Assembly (NCBI GenBank): GCA_964625335.1
Contig: CAZVBE010000010.1
Location: forward strand, 9,974 to 73,973
Origin: CAZGUG01 sp964625335
Lineage (GTDB): Bacteria > Bacillota > Clostridia > Ch29
Direction of reading: 5' to 3'
DNA length: 64,000 bases
Positions within the stretch are counted from its first letter, which is position 1, and every line of letters starts with the position of its first letter. Positions 50,997 through 60,241 of this stretch are shown piece by piece. The notes below the pieces were generated by a model. The model saw nothing but the letters and a program-made list of their open reading frames with translations, had not been told where the DNA came from and ran no database searches. The position numbers and the translations under genes were made by a program.

Positions 50997-53623
50997 GTCC
51001 AATCACCTACCAATTCCATTGATTTCTCCCTTAAGCGGCTGAGTAAGTTTATCGCCTGCAGAGGAGTTATTGAATCTGTCTCAATATCGGATATCTCCCT
51101 GATTAGTCCTATGTATCTGTAGCTTGACAAATCCAGCTGCTCCGATTTGTTTGCCTCTTTTGCCTTGAAAACCCTCTGTCCATTCTTTGCTATATCAGTC
51201 TCCTCCAGTTTAAGCAGAATTTCCTTAGCCCGTCGGATCACCTGCTTCGGGAGGCCCGCCAGACCGGCCACCTGTATCCCGTAACTCTGGTCTGCACCGC
51301 CCCTTATTACCTTCCTCAGGAATATTATGTCGTCGCCTCTTTCCTTAACGGCGATACAATAATTTTTGATGCCTTCCAATTTGCCCTCCAGTTCGGTTAA
51401 CTGATGATAGTGGGTGGCAAACAGCGTCCTTGCCCCTACATTGTCTTTGTCAGCCAGGTATTCTATAACCGCCCATGCTATGCTGAGCCCGTCAAAGGTG
51501 CTTGTCCCCCTGCCGATTTCGTCAAGTATAATAAGGCTTTTGGAAGTTGCATTATTCAGTATATTGGCTACCTCGTTCATTTCCACCATAAAGGTGCTCT
51601 GCCCCGACGCCAGGTCGTCGGATGCCCCTACCCTTGTAAAAATCCTGTCTGCAATACCCAGTTTGCAGTAGGATGCCGGTACAAAGGAACCGATTTGAGC
51701 CATCAGGACTATCAGGGCCACCTGCCTCATGTAGGTCGACTTGCCCGCCATATTGGGCCCGGTTATTATGCACAACCGGTTTTCGCTGCAGTCCAGATAT
51801 GTATCGTTGGGTACAAATCGGTTTGCATCCATCATTTCCTCCACAACCGGATGGCGTCCATCTTTTATCTCAATACCTTCTCCCTTGTTAACCCTGGGTT
51901 TTATATATTTATTATCATATGCACTTTTTGCCAGCGAATATACCGCATCCAATACTGATAAGTTTAAGGCGGTCCTTTTTATACGCTCCACCTGTCCGGC
52001 AATTTCCTCCCTTATTTCCATGAAAGCCTGATACTCCAGCAGTACAACCCTCTCCTGGGCGCCGAGTATTTTGTTTTCCATTTCCTTAAGTTCAGGGGTT
52101 AGATACCTCTCTGCATTCGCCAGCGTTTGTTTTCTTATGTAATCTGACGGTACCTGATCCAGGTTTGATTTGGTTACTTCAAGGTAATAACCGAATACTT
52201 TGTTGTATCCAATCTTCAAAGATTTTATCCCGGTCCTTTCCCTCTCCTGCTTTTCCAGGGAGGCCAACCATTGCCTGCCTTCCCTTGAGGCCCTCCTGAG
52301 ACTGTCAATCTGCTGCTCATAACCGTCCTTTATAATACCGCCTTCCCTTATACCTGCAGGTGGTTCTTCATGTATGGATACGCCAATCAGCTGCCTTACA
52401 TCCTTCAGCAGGTCTATATTATCCCTTATCTCTGATAGTATTTTAGTTTTACAGTTTCCGAGCACTTCCAAAAGTCCCGGCAGCACATCCAGGGATTGTT
52501 TTAACGCCAGCAGATCCCTGGCATTGGCGCTGCTGCAGGCTATCCTTCCCATAAGACGTTCTATGTCATATACCGATCTTGTATGCTCTTTTATCGCATC
52601 CATCAAAAGGATACTGCTCTTTAACTCCTCAACTCCGTCAAGCCGCTTTTGTATTTCTTCGCAGCTTATTAAAGGCCGCTCTACCCACCTCCGGAGCATT
52701 CTCCCTCCCATAGCCGTCTGCGTTTTGTCCAAAAGCCATAAAAGGGTGCCTTTTTTCTCCTTACTCCTCAGGGTTTCTATAATCTCCAGATTACGCCTTG
52801 TCCAGGAGTCCAAAACCATATACTCTTCTCTATGGTATATATCTATCTTGTCTATGTGTTTCATATCTACCTTTTGGGTATCCGCCAGGTATTGGAGCAG
52901 TGCGCCAATGGCCCTGACGCAGTGCGGACTCTCTGCCAGTCCCAAACCTTCCAGGCCCGACACTTTGAAATGCGACTTAATTCTCTTTCCGGCATTTCTA
53001 ATCGAAAATGCCCAGTCATGGTATTCATTTACGCCTATGTTCAATCTATTTTGTATGCCCGAAGGAAGATTGGTAACCATAATACTATTATCGTTAACAA
53101 TAATCTCCTTGGGATCTATTTTTACAAGCTCATCTATGACATTTTGCGTTTTGTCATCCCTTATACAGGTAGTTCTAAATTCCCCTGTGGATATATCGGC
53201 GTAGGCTATGCCGTAAACTCCCTCTTCGCAATACATAGAAAGTATATAGTTATTGTTTTTTTCATCCAGAAGAGACTGTTCGATTATTGTGCCCGGCGTT
53301 ATCACCCGTACAACTTCCCTTTTGACTATACCCTTTGCCAGGGACGGGTCCTCCACCTGCTCACATATTGCTACTTTATGGCCTTTTTGTATCAGCTTTG
53401 ATATGTAGGTGAGAGCGGAATGATGCGGAACCCCGCACATAGGTGCCCTTTCTTCAAGTCCGCAATCCCTTCCCGTGAGGGTTATCTCAAGATCCTTTGA
53501 AGCCAGAATGGCATCATCGAAAAACATTTCATAAAAGTCACCCAGACGGAAAAACACAATACAATCGTTATACTGCTGTTTAATTTGAAGGTATTGCTGC
53601 ATCATTGGTGTCAATTCTGCCAA
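50981..53623 (-). CDS. mutS: DNA mismatch repair protein MutS
   Basis: Mismatch sensor of 880 residues. The N-terminal mismatch-binding segment contains the Phe-x-Glu motif in RLGDFYEMFFDDA, followed by connector, lever/clamp and ATPase domains, with Walker A GPNMAGKSTYMRQ and Walker B LIILDEIGRGTSTFDG. TTG start preceded by AGGAGGGGG. It is transcribed with mutL, miaA and hfq. Confidence 0.97.
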   Translation of the reverse strand: MAELTPMMQQYLQIKQQYNDCIVFFRLGDFYEMFFDDAILASKDLEITLTGRDCGLEERAPMCGVPHHSALTYISKLIQKGHKVAICEQVEDPSLAKGIVKREVVRVITPGTIIEQSLLDEKNNNYILSMYCEEGVYGIAYADISTGEFRTTCIRDDKTQNVIDELVKIDPKEIIVNDNSIMVTNLPSGIQNRLNIGVNEYHDWAFSIRNAGKRIKSHFKVSGLEGLGLAESPHCVRAIGALLQYLADTQKVDMKHIDKIDIYHREEYMVLDSWTRRNLEIIETLRSKEKKGTLLWLLDKTQTAMGGRMLRRWVERPLISCEEIQKRLDGVEELKSSILLMDAIKEHTRSVYDIERLMGRIACSSANARDLLALKQSLDVLPGLLEVLGNCKTKILSEIRDNIDLLKDVRQLIGVSIHEEPPAGIREGGIIKDGYEQQIDSLRRASREGRQWLASLEKQERERTGIKSLKIGYNKVFGYYLEVTKSNLDQVPSDYIRKQTLANAERYLTPELKEMENKILGAQERVVLLEYQAFMEIREEIAGQVERIKRTALNLSVLDAVYSLAKSAYDNKYIKPRVNKGEGIEIKDGRHPVVEEMMDANRFVPNDTYLDCSENRLCIITGPNMAGKSTYMRQVALIVLMAQIGSFVPASYCKLGIADRIFTRVGASDDLASGQSTFMVEMNEVANILNNATSKSLIILDEIGRGTSTFDGLSIAWAVIEYLADKDNVGARTLFATHYHQLTELEGKLEGIKNYCIAVKERGDDIIFLRKVIRGGADQSYGIQVAGLAGLPKQVIRRAKEILLKLEETDIAKNGQRVFKAKEANKSEQLDLSSYRYIGLIREISDIETDSITPLQAINLLSRLREKSMELVGDWTCREK

Positions 53624-53729
53624 TCCAAATCCCCCTCCTGAAATTTACAATTACGATTTAAAAACATTATATCACAACCCATTTAAAAGTAAAAAAGCAC
53701 GGACTAATCCGCACCTTTTATATAAGGGT

Positions 53730-54059
53730 TTATCCTTTGCACCCTCTGCAGCCGCTGCAATTTTCTCTTTTGATCTCAATACTTTCCTGCCCGGTCACAT
53801 AAAAACCGATTATGCCATTGACATCCTTAAGCAGGCCGTTAAACTCCTTCTGGGCTGATAAAAGTTCGGCTATTACCGGGTTTGCCGGGCTGTCTTGGAT
53901 ATCTTCGCCGCTTACTTGCAGCTGCCTGTATAAACCCTCCGCCTCTTTGTCAAGTTGAAGGGCAGCCTGGGCTTTCCTCAGCCTGAATAGCTCCCCGGAA
54001 TCCGCAAGAACCCTGCCCAGTTCTCTGGCCCTTTGAAACTCAATTCTCTCCTTCATCAT
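53730..54059 (-). CDS. YlbF/YmcA family protein (RicA-like)
   Basis: A 109-residue helical YlbF/YmcA-domain protein. In Bacillus, YmcA (RicA), YlbF and YaaT form an Fe-S complex that affects RNase Y, sporulation and competence. The C-terminus here ends CSGCRGCKG, a CxxCxxC set fitting the cluster-ligand role. Its start overlaps the miaB 3' end by 20 bases, and the miaB-ymcA-mutS order equals that of Bacillus. rny lies 33 kb away. Confidence 0.87.
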   Translation of the reverse strand: MMKERIEFQRARELGRVLADSGELFRLRKAQAALQLDKEAEGLYRQLQVSGEDIQDSPANPVIAELLSAQKEFNGLLKDVNGIIGFYVTGQESIEIKRENCSGCRGCKG

Positions 54060-55395
54060 AGGCTGCCTCCCCGTATAAAGACCAACTCTGGGGCTCGGTT
54101 ATTTTCACCGGAACCAACCTGCCTGTCAGGTCGGTCTTTCCTTCAAAATGGACAATCTTGTTGGTTCTTGTTCTCCCGGTCAAACGGTCGGTATGGGTTT
54201 TGCTTGGACCCTCCACTAATACCTCCATAATCCTTCCCTTCAGTAAGCTGTTGTTTTCGGCCGTAATCTGCTGGGTCAAATCAAGCAATTCGTTTAATCT
54301 CTCATGTTTCACCCTGTCGGGCACATGGTTTTCCATTTTTTCCGCCGGTGTGCCCTTCCTTTTTGAGTACAGGAATGTAAAAGCTGAATCAAACCTGACC
54401 CTTTCAACCACATCCAGGGTATGCCTGAAATCCTCCCCGGTTTCTCCGGGAAAACCAACTATAATATCCGTTGTTATGGAGATATCCGGGATCTCGGCTT
54501 TTATCCGTTCTGCCAGTTCAAGGTACTGCTCCTTTGTATATTTTCTGTTCATCATTTTAAGTATGTTGTTGCTACCTGCCTGAAAGGGAAGATGAATATG
54601 CTCACATACCCTTTGGCAATCTCTTATTGCATGAATCAAATCAATGCTCAGGTCCTTGGGGTGAGAGGTAATGAAGCGTATTCTCTCAATACCTTTTATT
54701 TCGTTAATTTCCCTTAAAAGCGATGCAAAGTCTGCCTTTTCCTCCAAGTCCCTGCCATAGGAATTCACGTTTTGCCCAAGGAGGGTAACTTCCTTATACC
54801 CTGCCTGGCCGAGCTCCTTAATTTCACTTAAAATCTGTTCCTTTTTTCTGCTTTTTTCCCTGCCCCTTACATAGGGTACTATGCAGTATGAACAAAAATT
54901 GTTACATCCGTGCATTACCGCAACCCAGGCTTTAATTCCGTCGTCCCTGCCAACCGGCACCCCTTCTATTATTTTGCCCTCGGTATCATCTTTTATATCA
55001 ACTATGGTACTTCCCGTCAGCCCTGCGTTGGCAACATACTCTGCCAGCATGTGTATTTTGTTGGTGCCGAAAACTATATCAACAAAGGGATATCTTTTTG
55101 CGATATGCTCTGCCACCTCCCTTTGCTGAGTCATGCAGCCGCATACCGCTATTATCAGATCGGGCTTATCTGCCTTTAACTTTTTCAGCCTGCCAAGGTT
55201 TCCATAAACCTTCAATTCGGCATGTTCTCTAACGCAGCACGTATTAAAAACAATCAAATCCGCCTGTTCTTCAGAATCCGTAACGTTATAGCCAAGGGAG
55301 GAAGCTACTCCAGCGATTTTTTCCGAATCGTGTACATTCATCTGGCAGCCCCAGGTCTTAATCATATACTTTTTTCCCTTTGATTTGCCGGTCAT
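54040..55395 (-). CDS. miaB: tRNA-2-methylthio-N6-dimethylallyladenosine synthase
   Basis: Radical-SAM methylthiotransferase acting on i6A37 of tRNA. N-terminal UPF0004 cysteines (TWGCQMNVHDSEK, NTCCVRE, GCMTQ), radical-SAM motif CNNFCSYC, and C-terminal TRAM domain. 451 residues. GGAGAGGGATT precedes the ATG. Works after MiaA, encoded in the same cluster. Confidence 0.96.
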   Translation of the reverse strand: MTGKSKGKKYMIKTWGCQMNVHDSEKIAGVASSLGYNVTDSEEQADLIVFNTCCVREHAELKVYGNLGRLKKLKADKPDLIIAVCGCMTQQREVAEHIAKRYPFVDIVFGTNKIHMLAEYVANAGLTGSTIVDIKDDTEGKIIEGVPVGRDDGIKAWVAVMHGCNNFCSYCIVPYVRGREKSRKKEQILSEIKELGQAGYKEVTLLGQNVNSYGRDLEEKADFASLLREINEIKGIERIRFITSHPKDLSIDLIHAIRDCQRVCEHIHLPFQAGSNNILKMMNRKYTKEQYLELAERIKAEIPDISITTDIIVGFPGETGEDFRHTLDVVERVRFDSAFTFLYSKRKGTPAEKMENHVPDRVKHERLNELLDLTQQITAENNSLLKGRIMEVLVEGPSKTHTDRLTGRTRTNKIVHFEGKTDLTGRLVPVKITEPQSWSLYGEAAYDEGEN

Positions 55396-55559
55396 AATCC
55401 CTCTCCTTTCCTTAATATTCTATACCCCGCCCACTCTTAACACAAGAACAGAGTCGAAATATTGTCATTTCCCGGGCACTTAAGTTAAATATGCCTTAAA
55501 AAATATTTGTTCTTATGTTAATATATACATAAAATCCTTCAGTTATCAGGAGGCAATCA

Positions 55560-56402
55560 ATGAAAAGATTTTTAACTGCAATAATGGTAATTATACTGAT
55601 ATCATCAATTATGGGTATATCCGGCTGCGGTAATAATGCCGGCAGTGACGCAGCTGAAACTGCCCAGGAGCCTTCGGCACGGCAATACGGCCTTGCTGTC
55701 CGGCTGTATGAAGAAGGAAAGTTGGAGCAGGCCCTGGAGGCGTTTAAACAGGTGGATGCGGACGACGAAACCCACTACTCCCTTTCCCGGAACAAAATAG
55801 ACCAATTGACCCAAACGCTGTTTGAAAAGAATGTCAACCAAGCCAGGGACTATTATACCGCAGAGGAGTACGACCGTGCTGTCTCCTCTCTGGAGACTGC
55901 CCTTGGTTACAGGAACAGCCGGCCGGTACGGGATTTGCTGGAGCATTATAAAAGCACAGCGGCCCGCAAGCAGGACAACCTTAATTCCCCGGAGGATATT
56001 CAGCAGGCAAAGAAACAGATGCTGACCTACGAGGGAGGCACAGGAGTTTTGGAAATAGCGCTGGACAATATATATACCAAAGAATTTGCAATAGGTAATG
56101 TGCCTATAGAGACAAGCGGAAATATAGTATTTTTGAAACTATGGGTAAATATTATAAATGGGGGCGAAAAAGATGTACTGGTAAAGCCCGAATACGTAAA
56201 ACTGATTACTTCGGATAACACCGCCTATTATTATCACTCCGAATACACAATGCATCTGGACAATCCCTTTGTCGAAACTCTGCTGCCGCCAAAGGGAAAA
56301 GCCTCCGGAAGAGTAATGGTATTAATTCCCCTTGAAAGCTTTTACAGTTTTGAATACGACGACAATACGAACCGGGTTGAAAAGACCGTAATACCTTACT
56401 GA
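55560..56402 (+). CDS. lipoprotein with TPR-like segment and DUF4352-like domain
   Basis: A signal peptide with lipobox GISGC (~residues 18-22) marks a membrane-anchored extracellular protein. A helical repeat region (AVRLYEEGKLEQALEAF, ARDYYTAEEYDRAVSSLE) is followed by an all-beta C-terminal domain (VFLKLWVNIINGGEKDVLVKPEYVKLIT...) like telokin-type DUF4352 domains. CAGGAGG precedes the ATG. No specific function is known. Single gene convergent with the chromate-transporter pair. Confidence 0.82.
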   Translation: MKRFLTAIMVIILISSIMGISGCGNNAGSDAAETAQEPSARQYGLAVRLYEEGKLEQALEAFKQVDADDETHYSLSRNKIDQLTQTLFEKNVNQARDYYTAEEYDRAVSSLETALGYRNSRPVRDLLEHYKSTAARKQDNLNSPEDIQQAKKQMLTYEGGTGVLEIALDNIYTKEFAIGNVPIETSGNIVFLKLWVNIINGGEKDVLVKPEYVKLITSDNTAYYYHSEYTMHLDNPFVETLLPPKGKASGRVMVLIPLESFYSFEYDDNTNRVEKTVIPY

Positions 56403-56421
56403 TAATACAACGCACCTTGTT

Positions 56422-56949
56422 TTATAAGGTGTAGATTATTCCGCCCACTACTCCTGAAACCAGTATTATTAAAACAGGATTAAGCTTGGTTTTAAATACA
56501 AGTACTGCGGTAAGACCTGCTATAAGCACCGATTTTATATCTATAATTGACGTCCTGCCAAGGCTTAGAGTGGCTGACGTAATAAGTCCAATTACCGCAG
56601 GCCTTATGCCGATAAAGGCGCAATCCAGCATCCTGCTGTTTCTGTACCTTTGAATAGCTGTGGCTGCAAATATGACAATAAAGAAGGCAGGGAATACCAA
56701 ACCCACCGTCCCGTACGCCGCACCCCAAAACCCTGCCAGCCTGTAGCCAATGAAGGTTGCGCTGTTAATGGATATGGGCCCCGGAGTCATCTGAGACAGG
56801 GCCACCAAATCGATGAAATCCTGAGGGGTTATCCAGCCGCTGTTAATTACAATCTCCTTTTCTATCAGGGGAAGTATTGCGTATCCTCCACCAAAATTGA
56901 AGGCTCCAATTTTAGAAAAGGTATAGAATAGTTCAGTCAGTATTCTCAT
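56422..56949 (-). CDS. short chromate transporter family protein, second subunit
   Basis: Half-size CHR domain of 175 residues with the N-terminal signature FGGGYAILPLIEKEIV, the segment ALSQMTPGPISINSATFIGY and five to six hydrophobic helices. Short CHR proteins work in pairs of opposite topology; the partner gene overlaps it by 17 bases upstream. Chromate export is the named function, but the natural substrate in anaerobes is unproven. Confidence 0.88.
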   Translation of the reverse strand: MRILTELFYTFSKIGAFNFGGGYAILPLIEKEIVINSGWITPQDFIDLVALSQMTPGPISINSATFIGYRLAGFWGAAYGTVGLVFPAFFIVIFAATAIQRYRNSRMLDCAFIGIRPAVIGLITSATLSLGRTSIIDIKSVLIAGLTAVLVFKTKLNPVLIILVSGVVGGIIYTL

Positions 56950-57484
56950 TTCCCATACCCCTCCTTTTTGAAGCTATTCCAAGCAACGCTGCTGCAACTA
57001 TTACGATTATCGGATGTACTCCCAATAGACTGATAAGCGCAAAGGATCCAAGGGCTATCAGAATATTGTAGCCGGTTTTGTCAACCGCCTTGCTCAGCCT
57101 GACCGCTGCAGAAAAAATCAGGACTGCTATGGCGGGCCTTATGCCCATGAATACCGCCTGGACAACCGGATTATCCCTAAAAGTCAGGAAGAACTCTGCG
57201 GCTGCTATCATTATTGCAAAGGAAGGCAGTATTGCTCCCAGAACTCCAAAAACGCTGCCCCAAAATCCGAAAAGATGATACCCGAGATATATGGCCGTGT
57301 TGGCGGCAATTACCCCGGGCATACATTGGGTAACGGCAATTATGTCTATGAATTCCTCCCTGGCCATCCATTCTTTTTTATCAACAACTTCCCTCTCTAT
57401 TAAAGGAAGCATGGCTAGCCCCCCGCCGAAGGTAAAGGCTCCAATTTTCAAAAAGACAAGGAAAAACTTAAATAGTTGCGTCAT
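56933..57484 (-). CDS. short chromate transporter family protein, first subunit
   Basis: Half-size CHR protein of 183 residues with FGGGLAMLPLIEREVV, AVTQCMPGVIAANTAIYLGY and several membrane helices. Its end overlaps the second half-size gene, so the pair is translationally coupled and forms the heterodimer. GGGAGGTAGAC precedes the ATG. Confidence 0.88.
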   Translation of the reverse strand: MTQLFKFFLVFLKIGAFTFGGGLAMLPLIEREVVDKKEWMAREEFIDIIAVTQCMPGVIAANTAIYLGYHLFGFWGSVFGVLGAILPSFAIMIAAAEFFLTFRDNPVVQAVFMGIRPAIAVLIFSAAVRLSKAVDKTGYNILIALGSFALISLLGVHPIIVIVAAALLGIASKRRGMGNENTD

Positions 57485-57568
57485 AGTCTACCTCCCGATG
57501 CTTTTTACACTTACATGTATATTCTATTATCCTTTGGCTTGAATTGAAAGAAAAACTTAGTTCCAAAC

Positions 57569-57594
57569 AGAAAAGCCGGCCTAATGCCGGCCTT
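57569..57594 (-). terminator. terminator after the aminotransferase gene
   Basis: On the minus strand a GCCGGC/GCCGGC stem (57586-57591 with 57575-57580) is followed by TTTTCTG. Confidence 0.7.
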
Positions 57595-57597
57595 TCC

Positions 57598-58779
57598 CTA
57601 ATCGTTATATACCTTAAGAGCAGCCTGTATTGCAGCGCCTACGTCCACCTTATGGCCCTGCTGTCCCATACCGTCAGCCAGTGCGGCCAGAAGCAGCAGC
57701 ACATTATTCCTTCTGGAGGACTCGCCCATTAGACCTATTCTCCATGCCTTGCCCTTGAAGTCTCCAAGTCCGCCTCCTATTTCTATACCGTATTTATCAA
57801 GCAGGTGCTTCCTTACCCCTGCATCCTCCACCCCATCGGGTATGTTTACCGCATTAAGGGTGGGCAGCCTGTAGCCTTCGGGAGCAACCATGGACAGTCC
57901 CATTGCCTCTGCCCCCTTTATAAAAGCTTCGGAGTTTTGCTTATGCCTTGCGAACCTTACCTCCAGCCCTTCCTCAAGCACTATCTGAAGGGCCTCCCGC
58001 AGCCCGTATACCATGTTTATCGGCGCAGTATGGTGGTATACCCTCTCTTTTCCCCAGTAGCCTTGAATCATGCTTAGGTCAAGGTACCAACTCTGTACCT
58101 TGGCTTTCCTTTTATTGATTGCTTCTAACGCCCTCTCGTTAAATGTAACGGGAGATAACCCGGGAGGACAGCTTAGGGCTTTCTGTGTCCCGCTGTAGCA
58201 TGCATCTATTCCCCACTCGTCAACTTTAAGGTCCACCCCTCCCAATGACGTTACCGCATCCACCACGAACAGGGCTCCATATTGTTTTGCTAATTCTGAA
58301 ATTTCAGTAAGTGGCTGCAGCACACCCGTTGAAGTTTCGGCATGGACTACGGCAACCAGCTTTGCACCTCCTGCCTTTTCAAGAGCCATTTTTACTTGTG
58401 CCGGATCTATGGGTTTTCCAAAGGGCGCTTCAACGCTAAAAACTTCGGCTCCGCACCTTCCGGCAATGTCCCTCATCCTTTGACCGAATACCCCCTTGAC
58501 ACAAATTACAACCTTGTCACCCGGTTCGGTCAGGTTTACCAAAGCAGTTTCCATTCCCGCACTTCCGGTACCCGACATGGGCAGAGTGAGCCTGTTTTTC
58601 GTCTGAAACACCTTTCTTAAAAGCTCCATGGTCTCATTCATGATTTCTAGGAACTGCGGGTCAAGATGTCCCAACATATTGGATGACATAGCCCTCAAAA
58701 CCCTTGGCGACGTCTCGACAGGCCCGGGCCCAAGCAAAAGCCTGTACCCCGGTTTTAACTGTTCAAATTCTTTTTGCAT
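57598..58779 (-). CDS. class V PLP aminotransferase (alanine-glyoxylate/serine-pyruvate type)
   Basis: The 393-residue fold-type I enzyme has LLGPGPVETSPRVL at the N-terminus, MSGTGSAGMETAL, VDAVTSLGGVDL and the PLP Lys in SGTQKALSCPPG. Homologues transfer amino groups from alanine, serine or ureidoglycine to glyoxylate or pyruvate. AGGAGG precedes the ATG. The upstream IclR-type regulator in the same orientation probably controls it. Glyoxylate use would fit an amine dehydrogenase that releases it, but this is a guess. Confidence 0.88.
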   Translation of the reverse strand: MQKEFEQLKPGYRLLLGPGPVETSPRVLRAMSSNMLGHLDPQFLEIMNETMELLRKVFQTKNRLTLPMSGTGSAGMETALVNLTEPGDKVVICVKGVFGQRMRDIAGRCGAEVFSVEAPFGKPIDPAQVKMALEKAGGAKLVAVVHAETSTGVLQPLTEISELAKQYGALFVVDAVTSLGGVDLKVDEWGIDACYSGTQKALSCPPGLSPVTFNERALEAINKRKAKVQSWYLDLSMIQGYWGKERVYHHTAPINMVYGLREALQIVLEEGLEVRFARHKQNSEAFIKGAEAMGLSMVAPEGYRLPTLNAVNIPDGVEDAGVRKHLLDKYGIEIGGGLGDFKGKAWRIGLMGESSRRNNVLLLLAALADGMGQQGHKVDVGAAIQAALKVYND

Positions 58780-58816
58780 AGTAAATCCTCCTCATATTTT
58801 ATTTATATAATATTCA

Positions 58817-59584
58817 TTAGCCACAAAAACCCAGCCGCCGGGATACTGCCAAAGCTTCGCCTTTAACCTGTTCTATAAAAAGGCCTAATCGTTCTTCCCC
58901 AAACCTGGCAGATGGCCCTGAAATACTTATGGATGCAACTATACAGCCGTGTCTGTCTCGCACAGGGGCAGCTATGCACATAACCCCTTCTTCCCTCTCG
59001 CCATTGTCCATTGCATAACCTCTATCCCTTACTTTCCTTAATTCTTCCAGGAGCTCCTTCTTGGATAATATGGTGTTTTCCGTATAGCAGGGAAACCCGT
59101 TAGCATCAATTATAGACTGAATGCCCTCCTCATCCATCTCAGAAAGAAGCACCTTTCCGGCCCCACTGCAGTGGGGATATACCCAAACCCCCGGTTTGGT
59201 GAACATTCTTATCATACGGTCGCTTTCCCTCTGGGCTATATATACTGCCTTGCTTCCATCAATCAGTACAAGATTTGAGGTCTCTCCGGTCTTGTCGGTA
59301 AGTTTTTTAAGCGACGGTTCGGTTACGGCAATCAACTCGTTGTCGTCGTGGACAACAAGTCCCAGCCTGTACAGCTTCAGCCCCAGCCTGTATTTTTCGG
59401 TGCCGGGATTTTGTTCGAGCACTCCTCTGTTTTCCAGAGTAGTAACAATGCGATGGACCGTACTCTTGTGCAAATCCATTCTCCGGGCAATCTCACTTAT
59501 ACCAAGCTCTCTCTCGTTATACGAAAATAATTCGAGGATATCAAAAGCCCTCTGTATGGAATTAATAAAATAGTTCCCACCCAT
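58817..59584 (-). CDS. IclR family transcriptional regulator
   Basis: It has an N-terminal winged helix (AFDILELFSYNERELGISEIARRM in parts, HKSTVHRIVTTLENRG) and a C-terminal GAF-like effector domain (CSGAGKVLLSEM, GYAMDNGEREEGVMCIAAPV). AGGGGGTG sits 6 bases before the ATG at 59584; the GTG at 59593 is within that site. It lies 37 bases upstream of the aminotransferase gene and has a palindromic operator in its own promoter region. Ligand unknown. Confidence 0.92.
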   Translation of the reverse strand: MGGNYFINSIQRAFDILELFSYNERELGISEIARRMDLHKSTVHRIVTTLENRGVLEQNPGTEKYRLGLKLYRLGLVVHDDNELIAVTEPSLKKLTDKTGETSNLVLIDGSKAVYIAQRESDRMIRMFTKPGVWVYPHCSGAGKVLLSEMDEEGIQSIIDANGFPCYTENTILSKKELLEELRKVRDRGYAMDNGEREEGVMCIAAPVRDRHGCIVASISISGPSARFGEERLGLFIEQVKGEALAVSRRLGFCG

Positions 59585-59610
59585 TGCACGCACCCCCTAG
59601 TGTTATCAAT

Positions 59611-59629
59611 AATAGAACGGTGTTCTATT
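59611..59629. promoter_or_regulatory. probable IclR operator
   Basis: AATAGAAC-GGT-GTTCTATT, a perfect 8-bp inverted repeat with 3-base spacer, 27 bases upstream of the regulator's ATG. The 3-base spacer rules out a LexA box, which needs 4. Confidence 0.6.
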
Positions 59630-59676
59630 ACTTAATTTATTCTATAGCTTTCTTTATATTCCTCTTTTTCGTGCAA

Positions 59677-59706
59677 AAAAAATCAGCCCGTCGGGCTGAT
59701 TTTTTT
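59677..59706 (-). terminator. terminator after the CBS gene
   Basis: AATCAGCCCG/CGGGCTGATT stem (59681-59701) flanked by A and T runs; on the minus strand it follows the CBS gene with a long T tail. Confidence 0.85.
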
Positions 59707-60134
59707 CAGAGGGAGGGTCTGCTTGGTTTTGAAATACTGCTCAGGGCTTCGCCTGCTTCATTCTCATAGATATTTCTTACCGCCAGATCCCCTATTGATA
59801 CGATACCTACCATCCTGTCCTTTTCCAGTACAGGAAGTCTTCTTATCTGGTTTTGGGCCATCATATCCGCTGCCCTGTGTACATCCATATCGGGTGTGGC
59901 GGTTATCAATGATTTGGACATAACTTCATCAACTCTGGTATTTTCAGGAGTTTTCCCGTCCGCAACGTTTCTCATCACAACATCCCTGTCGGTAATTATC
60001 CCTACAACCCTGCCGTTTTCCGTCACAGGTATGCAGCCCACATTGAGCTTTTTCATCAATTGGGCGGCCTGTTGTACCGTACTTGTATTTTCTATGCTTT
60101 GCACATCCCGTGTCATAATTTCCGATAGTTTCAA
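59706..60134 (-). CDS. tandem CBS-domain protein
   Basis: 142 residues made of two CBS domains (MTRDVQSIENTSTVQQAAQLM ... GIITDRDVV; SKSLITATPDMDVHRAADMM ... GIVSIGDLA). Such stand-alone pairs bind adenine nucleotides and act as energy or redox sensors. The final residues overlap the terminator. Single-gene transcript; partner unknown. Confidence 0.9.
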   Translation of the reverse strand: MKLSEIMTRDVQSIENTSTVQQAAQLMKKLNVGCIPVTENGRVVGIITDRDVVMRNVADGKTPENTRVDEVMSKSLITATPDMDVHRAADMMAQNQIRRLPVLEKDRMVGIVSIGDLAVRNIYENEAGEALSSISKPSRPSL

Positions 60135-60241
60135 AATAGCTCACCCCTTAATATTTTTTAAGCCTTTAAGAATATTATTCTTATTGAGTAGCTAAACTAT
60201 ACAGTAATGAGATAGAGTAAACAAGAATTGGAGGTTTGCCA

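Noticed and set aside
59611..59629. LexA box upstream of the IclR gene
   Set aside because: The GAAC...GTTC halves are separated by three bases, not four, and the gene is not a known SOS member; an IclR operator is more likely.
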